A stretch of DNA of 64,000 bases from NCBI RefSeq assembly GCF_000612725.1, contig NZ_HG964452.1:236824-300823 (forward strand), written 5' to 3'. Position numbers and translations under genes: made by a program. Source of the stretch: Mycolicibacterium austroafricanum. Its GTDB lineage: Bacteria; Actinomycetota; Actinomycetes; Mycobacteriales; Mycobacteriaceae. The notes beneath the pieces were generated by a model. The model worked only from the letters and a program-made list of their open reading frames with translations. It searched no databases and was not told where the DNA came from. Every line of letters starts with the position of its first letter. The first letter of the stretch is position 1. Below are positions 1 through 7,658 of this stretch, piece after piece.

Positions 1-316
1 CCAACGACAGCCGACCCTCCCGCAAATCCCGACTACACCGCGGGAACTGCTCCAACCGGCGCGCCACCGCCACGATCGTCTCAGCGTTACGAAACGAGGT
101 CCCCAACTTCCACGCGATCAACCCCTCCATCGACTTCACCCCGGTGATCGCCCACAACCCGGCACCATCAATCTCGGCAGCGATCTGCGCAATACGCCCA
201 TCAATGGCATTGCGCTGACCCGCCAACTCCGCCAACTCCTCGAAACACACCTCAAGCCGATCAGACTGACGCACCACACCACCAGTGCCAGTACCAACCG
301 CAACCCTCGAAGACAT
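1..316 (-). CDS. 13E12-repeat / DUF222 family protein, N-terminal part only
   Basis: Reading the minus strand from the ATG at 314-316 gives an open frame of 105 codons that runs off the left edge of the window, beginning MSSRVAVGTGTGGVVRQSD. The helical stretch with QRNAIDGRIAQIAAEIDG and the segment SFRNAETIVAVARRLEQFP are typical of the DUF222 region of mycobacterial 13E12-repeat proteins, which usually carry an HNH nuclease domain at the C-terminus; that part is outside the window. The family is multicopy in mycobacteria and often marks repetitive or mobile DNA. Function is unknown beyond the predicted nuclease. Confidence 0.75.
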   Translation of the reverse strand, partial: MSSRVAVGTGTGGVVRQSDRLEVCFEELAELAGQRNAIDGRIAQIAAEIDGAGLWAITGVKSMEGLIAWKLGTSFRNAETIVAVARRLEQFPRCSRDLREGRLSL

Positions 317-375
317 AACCCCATCCAACCAGCAGGGTCCGACAAAAACGGCCGTGCGACCACACCGCAGCGGCG

Positions 376-717
376 CTATTTTCGATTGACCTTGACCGCT
401 TCCCGGATCAAGGTCTTGAACGCTTCAGAGTCCAACTCGTCGCCTTCGTGAAGGTCGATGGAGCGCCCGACAGGCGCCTGGAGACTCGCGTTGAACAAGC
501 TGTCCGGGTCGCTGATGGACGAACCCTTGGCGAAATTCACCTTGACCTTGCCCTTGTACATCTCCAGCGTGCAGATCAGGCCGTCCAACGAGAACGCCGG
601 CACACCATCGGGATTCGACGGTTTGCGCCACTTGATCTCCTCGACGACGTCGGGCTCGGCTTCCTTGATCAGGGACCGAATCTCCTCGACCCGGTCAACA
701 CGCCAATCCTTGGTCAT
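376..717 (-). CDS. DUF1801 domain protein
   Basis: A 113-residue soluble protein beginning MTKDWRVDRVEEIRSLIKEA. The motif EEIKWRKPSNPDGVPAFSLDG, the following CTLEMYKGKVKVNFAKG and the C-terminal EAFKTLIREAVKVNRK are characteristic of DUF1801 (YdhG-like) proteins, which are small alpha/beta proteins of unknown biochemical role. It fills the family length, so it looks complete. It is isolated, with more than 200 bases on the upstream side before the SDR gene, in the patchy region next to ychF. Confidence 0.75.
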   Translation of the reverse strand: MTKDWRVDRVEEIRSLIKEAEPDVVEEIKWRKPSNPDGVPAFSLDGLICTLEMYKGKVKVNFAKGSSISDPDSLFNASLQAPVGRSIDLHEGDELDSEAFKTLIREAVKVNRK

Positions 718-886
718 ATCTCGAAGGTACGACTGAAGGTTCCGTCGAGGCTACCTCTGCGCTGAGGTTGGCTCACAACAAAAATCAACCAACTGCGCAT
801 GCGGACGAGAAATGACGGTTGCGGCACGCCGCATCCCGGAGCTGCGGATTGTCTTCCGCGCCGAGACGCCACGCACCCGGACGGCC

Positions 887-928
887 TCACACGTTGAAGC
901 GGAAGTCGACGACGTCGCCGTCGGCCAC
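887..928 (-). repeat. degenerate copy A of the ychF 3' end
   Basis: On the minus strand this stretch reads VADGDVVDFRFNV followed by a TGA stop, almost the same as the true YchF terminus [13 protein letters not shown]. Over 38 aligned bases 34 are identical to the authentic tail at 2677-2714, with most differences at third codon positions. It lies just after the SDR stop codon and is not attached to any YchF reading frame. See also copies B (1868-1913) and C (2094-2125). Confidence 0.75.
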
Positions 929-952
929 AGGAGCCGGCGTGGTAGCCGTGAG

Positions 953-1750
953 CTACGACTTCGCCTGGTGCGGAACACCGGTGAGGATGATCTCGGCGAT
1001 ACGGCGGGGCGCCTCAGCCAACATCGCGAGTGGGGCAGACCGCTTGGGAAGCCGCACATGTCGGCGACCCTTGAGGACGGCCTTGACGACCTCTTCGGCC
1101 ACTCTTTCGCGGGGGGTGTCGACGGCAACCCCCCAGCGGTACGCACGCTGAAAGGACTTTGCGGTGGGCTCGTAGTTGTCGATCTTGGCGAGCAGGTCCG
1201 TTGGGATGGGCCCCAACTCCACGAGAGTGGTGCCGATCGGCAAACCACGGAAGTCTGTTCGCAGCCCCGCGGTGAAGTGCGACAGCGCCGCCTTGGAAGC
1301 TGAGTAGCTGACGAGGCCGGGGAACAGCACGATGCCACTGAGCGAAGACACGTTGACGATGTGGCCGCCGCCGCGTCGCAGCATCCCGGGTATCGCCTGG
1401 CGGCAGAGCTCGGCCGGCGCCAGATAATTGACGTCGGTGACTCGGCGCAATTCGTCTTCGGGTGCGTCGGTGAAGCACGCCGTACTTTCGATACCGGCGT
1501 TGTTGACCAAGACGTCGATCGGGCCGCCATCGTCTTCGACCCTCCGGATAAGGCCGGAAACCTGGGTCGAGTCAGAGAGATCGGCGGGGTGGACGGTGCC
1601 TCCGAGCTCGACCGCAAGCGACTCCAGGGAATCCCGGCTGCGAGCGACCAGCGCTACTCTGGCGCCAGCGCCGGCGAAGTTGTGTGCCAACGACTCACCG
1701 ATCCCCCGCGACGCCCCTGTGATCAGTACGCGTTTCCCCCGGAGTTCCAT
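953..1750 (-). CDS. SDR family NAD(P)-dependent oxidoreductase
   Basis: A 265-residue short-chain dehydrogenase. The N-terminal Rossmann motif TGASRGIGES (about residues 11-20), the NNAG motif (about 87-90), the catalytic Ser in NVSSLSG and the YSASKAA motif (Tyr and Lys) are all present. Substrate is unknown. The C-terminal part (RVAEEVVKAVLKGRRHVRLPKR) resembles mycobacterial SDRs annotated generically as acyl-lipid or ketone reductases. The gene is flanked on both sides by degenerate ychF-tail repeats, suggesting that it arrived as a discrete segment. Confidence 0.85.
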   Translation of the reverse strand: MELRGKRVLITGASRGIGESLAHNFAGAGARVALVARSRDSLESLAVELGGTVHPADLSDSTQVSGLIRRVEDDGGPIDVLVNNAGIESTACFTDAPEDELRRVTDVNYLAPAELCRQAIPGMLRRGGGHIVNVSSLSGIVLFPGLVSYSASKAALSHFTAGLRTDFRGLPIGTTLVELGPIPTDLLAKIDNYEPTAKSFQRAYRWGVAVDTPRERVAEEVVKAVLKGRRHVRLPKRSAPLAMLAEAPRRIAEIILTGVPHQAKS

Positions 1751-1867
1751 TTTTGGATCCTACGCAGCAGCTTTGAGATCGTCAGGGATTCGAACGCCAT
1801 TCGGTACCTGCTGACATCCAGCAGATCGTGGGGCCCCGCTGGATGCCTCTCCGCCAACCCTTGCACG

Positions 1868-1913
1868 TAGACGTTGCTTGAATTCGGAACTCAACGACGT
1901 CACCGTCAGCCAT
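1868..1913 (-). repeat. degenerate copy B of the ychF 3' end
   Basis: The minus strand reads [10 protein letters not shown] in frame, identical in amino acids to the YchF terminus but with several synonymous base changes (GCT, GGT, GTC, GTT in place of GCC, GGC, GTG, GTG). The match then breaks by a short insertion before a conserved AACGTCTA, the end of the original gene. The synonymous pattern suggests that the copy came from a diverged ychF allele rather than from recent duplication. Confidence 0.65.
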
Positions 1914-2093
1914 CGACTTGCGTTCCCCTCTCGACAGGACGAGGCTCAGGTGATGAAACCCAAGTGGGTCTCGAAGGTTCGGAATTGGTGGCAGGACCGC
2001 AGATACGGACCTTCGTACCGGCCACCACACAAACACGGCGGCAGCTGAACCCGGGCGCGCCCGTTCTATCCGAGAGCTGCGACAAGTCACTTC

Positions 2094-2125
2094 GCCGGCT
2101 TGGACGGTGAAGCGGAACTCCACCG
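2094..2125 (-). repeat. degenerate copy C of the ychF 3' end
   Basis: 29 of 32 bases match the authentic ychF end at 2669-2700, including the bases that follow the stop codon (AAGCCGGC in minus sense). The stop codon itself is altered from TAA to CAA, so this copy does not terminate. It is the closest copy to ychF and is separated from it by the YjdM gene. Confidence 0.7.
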
Positions 2126-2180
2126 CACGCCGGCACCGATAAACGTCACGCCAGCTCAGACCGGGGTGTACGCACCGCGT

Positions 2181-2546
2181 TCAGACGACCTTCTTGACCA
2201 CGCTCGACTTGAGCTGCATGCGACCCAAACCGGGGACATTTGCGTCGATGTCGTGATCGCCGACGCCATCGGAGATGAGCCGGATTCCACGGACCTTCGT
2301 GCCGGCTTTGATGACCCCGCCACCGCCGCCCTTGACCTTCACGGTCGTCACGACGATCACAGTGTCTCCGTCAGCGAGGACGTTGCCGACCGAGTCCTTG
2401 ACCGCGGCCCCGACGTGCGCAGAATCGACATCGGACACCTCATCAGCAGACCATTCGTGGCCGCACATCGGGCACACCAGGAGCGCCCCCTGCTCGTAGG
2501 TGAACGCCTCACCGCACGCCGGGCACGGCGGCAACTGATCTGACAT
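2181..2546 (-). CDS. PhnA/YjdM family zinc-ribbon protein
   Basis: A 121-residue protein with an N-terminal zinc ribbon formed by CPAC (residues 8-11) and CPMC (about 30-33), then a small beta-rich PhnA domain (VLADGDTVIVVTTVKVKG, IKAGTKVRGIRLISDG, IDANVPGLGRMQLKSS). This matches the YjdM family in length and order. YjdM was once linked to alkylphosphonate use (PhnA), but its biochemical role is unclear. Its upstream neighbour is ychF, 128 bases away, and ychF-tail copy C follows it, so it may be a segment inserted behind ychF. Confidence 0.85.
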   Translation of the reverse strand: MSDQLPPCPACGEAFTYEQGALLVCPMCGHEWSADEVSDVDSAHVGAAVKDSVGNVLADGDTVIVVTTVKVKGGGGGVIKAGTKVRGIRLISDGVGDHDIDANVPGLGRMQLKSSVVKKVV

Positions 2547-2674
2547 TGTGGCGGACTCCTCGCCTGGCGGATTGTCGCGGTCAGCGTTGGCCGCGTTGGA
2601 ACTAGCAGGTCACGGTCATGATGTGCTCGACCACGACGTCGTCACCCATCACGACCTGAGACATCACGGCCGGC

Positions 2675-3757
2675 TTAGACGTTGAAGCGGAACTCCACCA
2701 CGTCGCCGTCGGCCATCACGTAGTCCTTGCCCTCGATCCGGACCTTGCCCGCCGCTTTCGCCGCGGCCATCGAGCCGGCCTCCACCAGGTCGTCGAAGGA
2801 CACCACCTCGGCCTTGATGAAGCCCTTCTCGAAGTCGGAGTGGATGACGCCGGCCGCCTTGGGTGCGGTGTCGCCCTGATGGATCGTCCACGCCCTGGCC
2901 TCCTTGGGCCCGGCCGTCAGGTAGGTCTGCAGTTTGAGTGTGTGAAAACCGGCCCGCGCCAAGGCATCCAGACCGCGTTCGGTCTGGCCGATGGACTCAA
3001 GCAGTTCGGCGGCCGACTCCTCGTCGAGCTCCTGCAGCTCGGCCTCGATCTTGGCGTCGAGGAACACCGCGTCGGCCGGAGCTACCAGCTCCCGCAGCGC
3101 CGCCACCCGCTCCGTATCGGTGAGCACCGCCTCGTCGGCGTTGAAGACGTACAGAAAGGGCTTGGCGGTCAACAGATTCAGCTCGCGTAGCTCTGAAACG
3201 TCGAAACCCGCCGAGAAAAGCGTCTTGCCGCTGTCGAGGATCTTGCCGGCCGCGACCGCCGCATCGTAGACGGGTCGGCGGTCCTTGTGGGTGCGGGCTT
3301 CCTTCTCCAGCCGCGGCAGCGCACGTTCCAGCGTCTGCATGTCGGCCAGGATCAGCTCGGTCTCGATGACCTCGATGTCGGACTTGGGATCGACCCGGCC
3401 GTCGACGTGCACGACGTCGTCGTCGGCGAACACCCGCACCACCTGGCAGATGGCGTCACACTCGCGGATGTTGGCCAGGAACTTGTTACCGAGGCCTGCC
3501 CCCTCGGAGGCGCCTTTGACGATGCCCGCGATGTCGACGAAGGTCACCGGCGCCGGCAGGATCTTCTCCGAGCCGAAGATCTTGGCCAGCTCGGTCAGCC
3601 GCGGATCAGGGAGCGCCACCACTCCCTCGTTGGGTTCGATCGTCGCGAACGGGTAGTTGGCGGCCAGCACGTCGTTGCGTGTCAGCGCGTTGAACAAGGT
3701 CGACTTACCCACGTTCGGCAGTCCGACGATTCCCAGATTGAGGCCCACGGGAACCAC
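2675..3757 (-). CDS. ychF: redox-regulated ATPase YchF (Obg-related P-loop protein)
   Basis: A universally conserved cytosolic P-loop protein that binds ATP in preference to GTP and associates with ribosomes. The G1 motif GLPNVGKST is near the N-terminus, followed by the switch region [31 protein letters not shown] (G3), a coiled-coil middle and the C-terminal TGS domain ending in [13 protein letters not shown]. The length of 360 residues is normal. The first codon used is GTG at 3757; a second GTG three codons later is equally possible. Partial copies of the last 30-45 bases occur three times downstream. Confidence 0.97.
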   Translation of the reverse strand: MVPVGLNLGIVGLPNVGKSTLFNALTRNDVLAANYPFATIEPNEGVVALPDPRLTELAKIFGSEKILPAPVTFVDIAGIVKGASEGAGLGNKFLANIRECDAICQVVRVFADDDVVHVDGRVDPKSDIEVIETELILADMQTLERALPRLEKEARTHKDRRPVYDAAVAAGKILDSGKTLFSAGFDVSELRELNLLTAKPFLYVFNADEAVLTDTERVAALRELVAPADAVFLDAKIEAELQELDEESAAELLESIGQTERGLDALARAGFHTLKLQTYLTAGPKEARAWTIHQGDTAPKAAGVIHSDFEKGFIKAEVVSFDDLVEAGSMAAAKAAGKVRIEGKDYVMADGDVVEFRFNV

Positions 3758-3818
3758 AGTCTAAGCGTTGTGGTCGCCACGCCACCGAGCGCTGGCGGCG
3801 ACCGATTGCCCGAGCCGG

Positions 3819-3824
3819 TACGGT
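3819..3824 (+). promoter_or_regulatory. -10 hexamer TACGGT for the DUF6542 gene
   Basis: TACGGT fits the mycobacterial TANNNT -10 consensus and ends 6 nt before the GTG at 3831, the spacing expected when transcription starts at the first base of the start codon. No convincing -35 is visible. Confidence 0.45.
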
Positions 3825-3830
3825 CGACCT

Positions 3831-4928
3831 GTGTCAGAACAGCGCGCGCGGCCGGCGGTGGCTCCCGAGCACAGCTCTGCGCACCCCAATATCGCAGGGA
3901 TTCCGTGGTGGGGCGCCATTCTGACAGCAGTTATCGCATCGGCGATCGGGTTCGCCTTCGACGCCGGGTCCGGCGGCGGCCAGCTCACCGCCGCGTTCGC
4001 CGCGCTCTACGTCGTCGGATGCCTGGTCGCGGTGCTCGCCGTGCAGCAGTCGAACCTTTTCACTGCAGTCATCCAGCCGCCTCTGGTGTTGTTCGTCACA
4101 GTGCCTGCCGCGTATTTCCTGATGCACAGCAGCGACATCCAGGGGCTCAAGGACATCTTGATCAACTGCGGCTATCCGCTGATCGAGCGATTCCCACTGA
4201 TGTTCTTCACCTCCGCGGCCGTGCTGATGATCGGGTTGGCACGCTGGTATTTCGCGAAATCGGGCCACCAGTCCGGCACGCAGGACCGCGGGCGCCGCGC
4301 CCCGGCCGGCGCGGGGCTGTCCGCGAAGCTGTCCTCTCTGCTGGGCGGGTCGGCCGCCGACGGCGACGCCGCGGCCGACGAGCCGCCGAGGCGCCGTGCA
4401 ACGGATCGCCGCCGCACCGCGCCGAAGCCGGCCGCCCGCAAGCCGTCGCGAGGCGACCGACCGGTCAAGCGGTCCGCCCCCCGCGCACGGCACGCGCCCG
4501 CTCCGGAGACCGAGATCATCGAGCCCGTCGCAGACCGGCCCCGCCGGCGCCGACCCAGACCGGAGGAGCAGCCCCCGACACCGGAGCCGCGGCGCCGCCC
4601 CCGGACGTCCTCGGCGCGGGAGCCGCGCGACGCCCGGTCACGCGATCCTCTTCCCCCGCGCGAACGCCGGAGCCCCTACGACGGCGACGATCGGTACGAC
4701 CACCGGCCGGCGCGGGACCGGGGACCGCGGGAGCAGCCCCGGCGTCGAAGCCGCTTCGACGACCACGAGCCATTCGACCCGTACAGCTCCGCCGGCACCA
4801 GCAGCCACCACCCGATCTCGCGCGTGCGTTATCGGGGTGCCGACGACGTCGACGATCGGGCTGAACCCCGGAGCCGGCGGCGCAGCCCGCGGGACGCCGA
4901 CGCCGACCGCTGGGAATTCGACATCTGA
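3831..4928 (+). CDS. DUF6542 membrane protein with Arg/Pro-rich cytoplasmic tail
   Basis: A 365-residue protein, ortholog-like to M. tuberculosis Rv1111c by position between ychF and ispH. About four hydrophobic segments lie within residues 25-140 (WWGAILTAVIASAIGF, FAALYVVGCLVAVLAV, PPLVLFVTVPAAYFLM, MFFTSAAVLMIGLARW). The remaining 220 residues are disordered and very rich in Arg, Pro and Asp. GTG at 3831 is chosen because a TANNNT box ends 6 nt before it; the open frame extends upstream to 3768 without homology. Function is unknown. Confidence 0.85.
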   Translation: MSEQRARPAVAPEHSSAHPNIAGIPWWGAILTAVIASAIGFAFDAGSGGGQLTAAFAALYVVGCLVAVLAVQQSNLFTAVIQPPLVLFVTVPAAYFLMHSSDIQGLKDILINCGYPLIERFPLMFFTSAAVLMIGLARWYFAKSGHQSGTQDRGRRAPAGAGLSAKLSSLLGGSAADGDAAADEPPRRRATDRRRTAPKPAARKPSRGDRPVKRSAPRARHAPAPETEIIEPVADRPRRRRPRPEEQPPTPEPRRRPRTSSAREPRDARSRDPLPPRERRSPYDGDDRYDHRPARDRGPREQPRRRSRFDDHEPFDPYSSAGTSSHHPISRVRYRGADDVDDRAEPRSRRRSPRDADADRWEFDI

Positions 4929-4946
4929 GCGCTCGGCCGACGGGGT

Positions 4947-5624
4947 TCAAGGTCCCCGGCGGCCGACGGCGCCGCGGTGCGGCCCTGGGCGGGTGAACAG
5001 CACAATCAGGCTGACGGCACCCACCCAGGCCGGAAAGACAAGCGTCACCCAGAGGCTCAGGCTGACGACGACGATCAACAGCGCCGCGACCAGATAGGTG
5101 ATCACTGCCGTCCAGCGTGGCATCAGCCCGGTGCGAATCCAGATGGTGGCCAGCGAGATCATGAACACCGCGGCCGGTCGAACGCCCCACACATTGCTGA
5201 TCTGAAGCATCAACGATCGGCCGAAGTAGATCAGCCCGTTGCTCGCCACTCCCGGAATCTCCGTGATGGTCAGAATCGCTCCGGCAATCCCCATCGAGAC
5301 CGCCGTCATGGCCACGAAGAGAAGCCCACTGCCGAAGAACACCGACGCGAAGAACCGATCCTCGAAGTCTCCCAGCACATCCCGCATCACTCCGATGAAC
5401 CAGAGAAAGGCGATGGCGGCCATCGGCGCCAACACCAGCGCCGCGCCGATCCGGGTTCGGCCGCCGTTGACCCACGCGATCTGGGCGAACGGATCGTCGG
5501 GGATGGCACTGCGCAGCAGGACAAGGCTGGCGGCGAACAGCACTGCAAACAACACTCCGGCGACAGCGGCCGAGCGTGGCGTCGTCAGCCGACGAAACTG
5601 CGGCTCGCCCTCGGCGTAGTCCAT
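4947..5624 (-). CDS. multi-pass membrane protein, hypothetical
   Basis: A 225-residue protein with about six hydrophobic helices (AAVAGVLFAVLFAASLVLL, ALVLAPMAAIAFLWFIGV, FFGSGLLFVAMTAVSMGIA, VFMISLATIWI, VITYLVAALLIVVVSLSLW, WVGAVSLIVLF). No catalytic motif is evident and the family is not recognised with confidence. It ends 18 bases from the convergent DUF6542 gene and starts 4 bases after the stop of the DUF202 gene upstream of it on the same strand, so the two are probably co-transcribed. Confidence 0.75.
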   Translation of the reverse strand: MDYAEGEPQFRRLTTPRSAAVAGVLFAVLFAASLVLLRSAIPDDPFAQIAWVNGGRTRIGAALVLAPMAAIAFLWFIGVMRDVLGDFEDRFFASVFFGSGLLFVAMTAVSMGIAGAILTITEIPGVASNGLIYFGRSLMLQISNVWGVRPAAVFMISLATIWIRTGLMPRWTAVITYLVAALLIVVVSLSLWVTLVFPAWVGAVSLIVLFTRPGPHRGAVGRRGP

Positions 5625-5628
5625 GCCG

Positions 5629-6006
5629 TCACAGCCTCAGCATCACTCCGAGAAGCGCGATGACGCCGAGGCCGGCGATCAGCGCCGCGAAGATCCCGGC
5701 CAGCGAGCCCGGCATGGGCCCGAAATCCGCCTGCAGTGCCTTCATCGCCCGGCGGTGCTGCACCCAGGCCAAGATGAGCGCGGTCAGGCCGATGACGATC
5801 ATCGCCACACCGACGATCTGTGGGCTGACAAACGGGGCGCGCAGCCGCTCCGCGGTCGAGAGGTACCGAAAGATCTGGTAGATCGTGAACCCGAATGCGA
5901 TCAACGCTGTCGCCGTCCGGATCCACGCCATCAGCGTTCGCTCCAGGGCGAGGCGGGTCCGTTCTGCCGCCAACCGGGTGTTCGGGTCCAGATTCGGGCT
6001 TGTCAT
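5629..6006 (-). CDS. DUF202 (YidH-type) small membrane protein
   Basis: A 125-residue protein with the DUF202 signature LAAERTRLALERTLMAWIRT followed by TALIAFGFTIYQIF and two further hydrophobic helices (IVGVAMIVIGLTALILAWV, LAGIFAALIAGLGVIALLGVML). Family members are three-helix inner membrane proteins of unknown function. The ATG at 6006 has GAGAGG a few bases upstream; a GTG two codons earlier is the alternative. It is the first gene of a two-gene unit with the membrane protein at 4947-5624. Confidence 0.85.
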   Translation of the reverse strand: MTSPNLDPNTRLAAERTRLALERTLMAWIRTATALIAFGFTIYQIFRYLSTAERLRAPFVSPQIVGVAMIVIGLTALILAWVQHRRAMKALQADFGPMPGSLAGIFAALIAGLGVIALLGVMLRL

Positions 6007-6149
6007 GGGCACCTCTCACACGAGATGTGACGGCATCGCTGAAGTCGACGGCGCAGTTGGCGACCGAGATTACTATGCCGCTGTGGGCGTCCAGAAGGCC
6101 GCGACCACAACGTCGCGGGCGGGCCTTCGACAGCGAAAGGCTGCGAGAC

Positions 6150-7640
6150 ATGGGCGACAAGCCGAACATCCTCATCATCTGGGGCGACGACATCGGCCAG
6201 AGCAACCTGAGCTGCTACAGCGACGGGCTGATGGGATACCGCACGGCCAACATCGACCGGATCGCCGCCGAAGGTGCACGCTTCACCGACTACTACGGCG
6301 AGCAGAGCTGCACAGCGGGCCGGGCCGCGTTCATCACCGGCCAGAACCCCTATCGGACCGGACTGACCAAGGTCGGTATGCCCGGTGCGCCCATCGGGCT
6401 GCAGGCCGAGGACCCGACGATCGCGACCGCACTCAAGGCGCAGGGGTACGCCACCGGCCAGTTCGGCAAGAACCACCTGGGCGACCGCGACGAATTCCTG
6501 CCCACCATGCACGGATTCGACGAATTCTTCGGCAACCTGTACCACCTCAACGCCGAAGAGGAACCGGAGAACGTCGACTATCCGAAGGACCCGGAGTTCC
6601 GCAAGAAGTTCGGACCCCGCGGCGTCATCCGGGCGTGGGCCAACGGCGACGGCACCCAGCGCATCGAGGACACCGGCCCGCTGACCAGGAAGCGCATGGA
6701 GACCTGCGACGAAGAGTTCCGCGACGCCGCAATCGATTTCATCAAGCGCCAGCACGAGGCCGACACCCCGTTCTTCGTGTGGTTCAACTCCACCCACATG
6801 CACTTCCGGACCCACCCCAAGCCGGAGAGCATCGGCCGGTCGGGGCGTTGGCAGTCGGAGTACCACGACACGATGCTCGACCACGACGACATCGTCGGCG
6901 ACCTGCTGAACACCCTCGACGAGCTCGGCATCGCCGATGACACGATCGTCATGTACTCCACCGACAACGGCCCGCACATGAACAGCTGGCCGGACGCGGG
7001 CATGACGCCGTTCCGCAACGAGAAGAACTCGAACTGGGAAGGCGCGTACCGGGTTCCGGCAGTGGTGCGCTGGCCGGGACGGATTCCGGCCGGCACCGTA
7101 CTGAACGGCATCGTCAGCCACAACGACTGGTTCGTCACCCTGCTGGCCGCGGCGGGAGATCCCGACATCGCCGAAAGACTGTGCGCCGGAACCGATCTCA
7201 ACGGCACCACCTACAAGGTGCACCTCGACGGGCACAATCAGCTTGACTATCTCACCGGAGCGACCGACGAAAGCCTGCGGCAGTATTTCTTCTACGTCTC
7301 CGACGACGGCGACCTGACGGCCCTGCGATACGACAACTGGAAGATCGTCTTCCTGGAGCAGCGGGCGGCGGGCACGTTGCAGGTCTGGCTCGAGCCCTAC
7401 ACCGAGTTGCGCGCACCGAAGCTGTTCAACCTGCGCACCGACCCGTACGAGCGGGCCGACATCACGTCGAACACGTACTTCGACTGGGTACTCGACCGGG
7501 TTTTCGTCTTCACTCCGGCGCAGGCGTTCGTCGCACAGATGCTGCAGACCCTCGTCGAGTTCCCGCAACGTCAGGCTTCTGCGAGCTTCAACCTCGAGCA
7601 GGTGATGGCGAAGCTGCAGGCCGGCATCCCCGATTCCTGA
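6150..7640 (+). CDS. arylsulfatase (type I, formylglycine-dependent)
   Basis: A 496-residue alkaline-phosphatase-superfamily sulfatase that hydrolyses sulfate esters. Metal ligands are in WGDDIG (Asp13, Asp14) and TDNGPH (about residue 270); the modification motif CTAGR puts the formylglycine precursor at Cys54. The conserved FGKNHLGD motif and HEADTPFFVWF region are present. The ATG at 6150 precedes MGDKPNILIIWGDD, the usual family start; the open frame upstream lacks homology. No signal peptide is visible, so a cytoplasmic location is likely. The enzyme needs a formylglycine-generating enzyme, and one is encoded at 16049-16915. Confidence 0.93.
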   Translation: MGDKPNILIIWGDDIGQSNLSCYSDGLMGYRTANIDRIAAEGARFTDYYGEQSCTAGRAAFITGQNPYRTGLTKVGMPGAPIGLQAEDPTIATALKAQGYATGQFGKNHLGDRDEFLPTMHGFDEFFGNLYHLNAEEEPENVDYPKDPEFRKKFGPRGVIRAWANGDGTQRIEDTGPLTRKRMETCDEEFRDAAIDFIKRQHEADTPFFVWFNSTHMHFRTHPKPESIGRSGRWQSEYHDTMLDHDDIVGDLLNTLDELGIADDTIVMYSTDNGPHMNSWPDAGMTPFRNEKNSNWEGAYRVPAVVRWPGRIPAGTVLNGIVSHNDWFVTLLAAAGDPDIAERLCAGTDLNGTTYKVHLDGHNQLDYLTGATDESLRQYFFYVSDDGDLTALRYDNWKIVFLEQRAAGTLQVWLEPYTELRAPKLFNLRTDPYERADITSNTYFDWVLDRVFVFTPAQAFVAQMLQTLVEFPQRQASASFNLEQVMAKLQAGIPDS

Positions 7641-7658
7641 CCGCCGGCCTGCCCGACG

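Larger units (their letters stand above)
1751..2180. other. intergenic region with decayed repeats, no gene recognised
   Basis: This 430-base stretch between the SDR and YjdM genes has no convincing coding sequence. It holds ychF-tail copies B and C (listed separately), separated by about 180 bases in which nothing was recognised. The open frame across 1782-2123 on the minus strand joins copies B and C with low-complexity sequence and looks like chance readthrough rather than a gene. Confidence 0.55.

Noticed and set aside
1782..2123. 113-codon frame covering ychF-tail copies B and C
   Set aside because: It reads through two repeat remnants joined by non-homologous sequence; no protein family matches.
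3287..4864. 525-codon frame on the plus strand across ychF and the DUF6542 gene
   Set aside because: It is antisense to ychF and then out of frame within the DUF6542 gene; its product is low-complexity with no family motif.
6003..7568. 521-codon antisense frame opposite the sulfatase
   Set aside because: The sulfatase motifs are clear on the plus strand; the antisense product has no recognisable domain.
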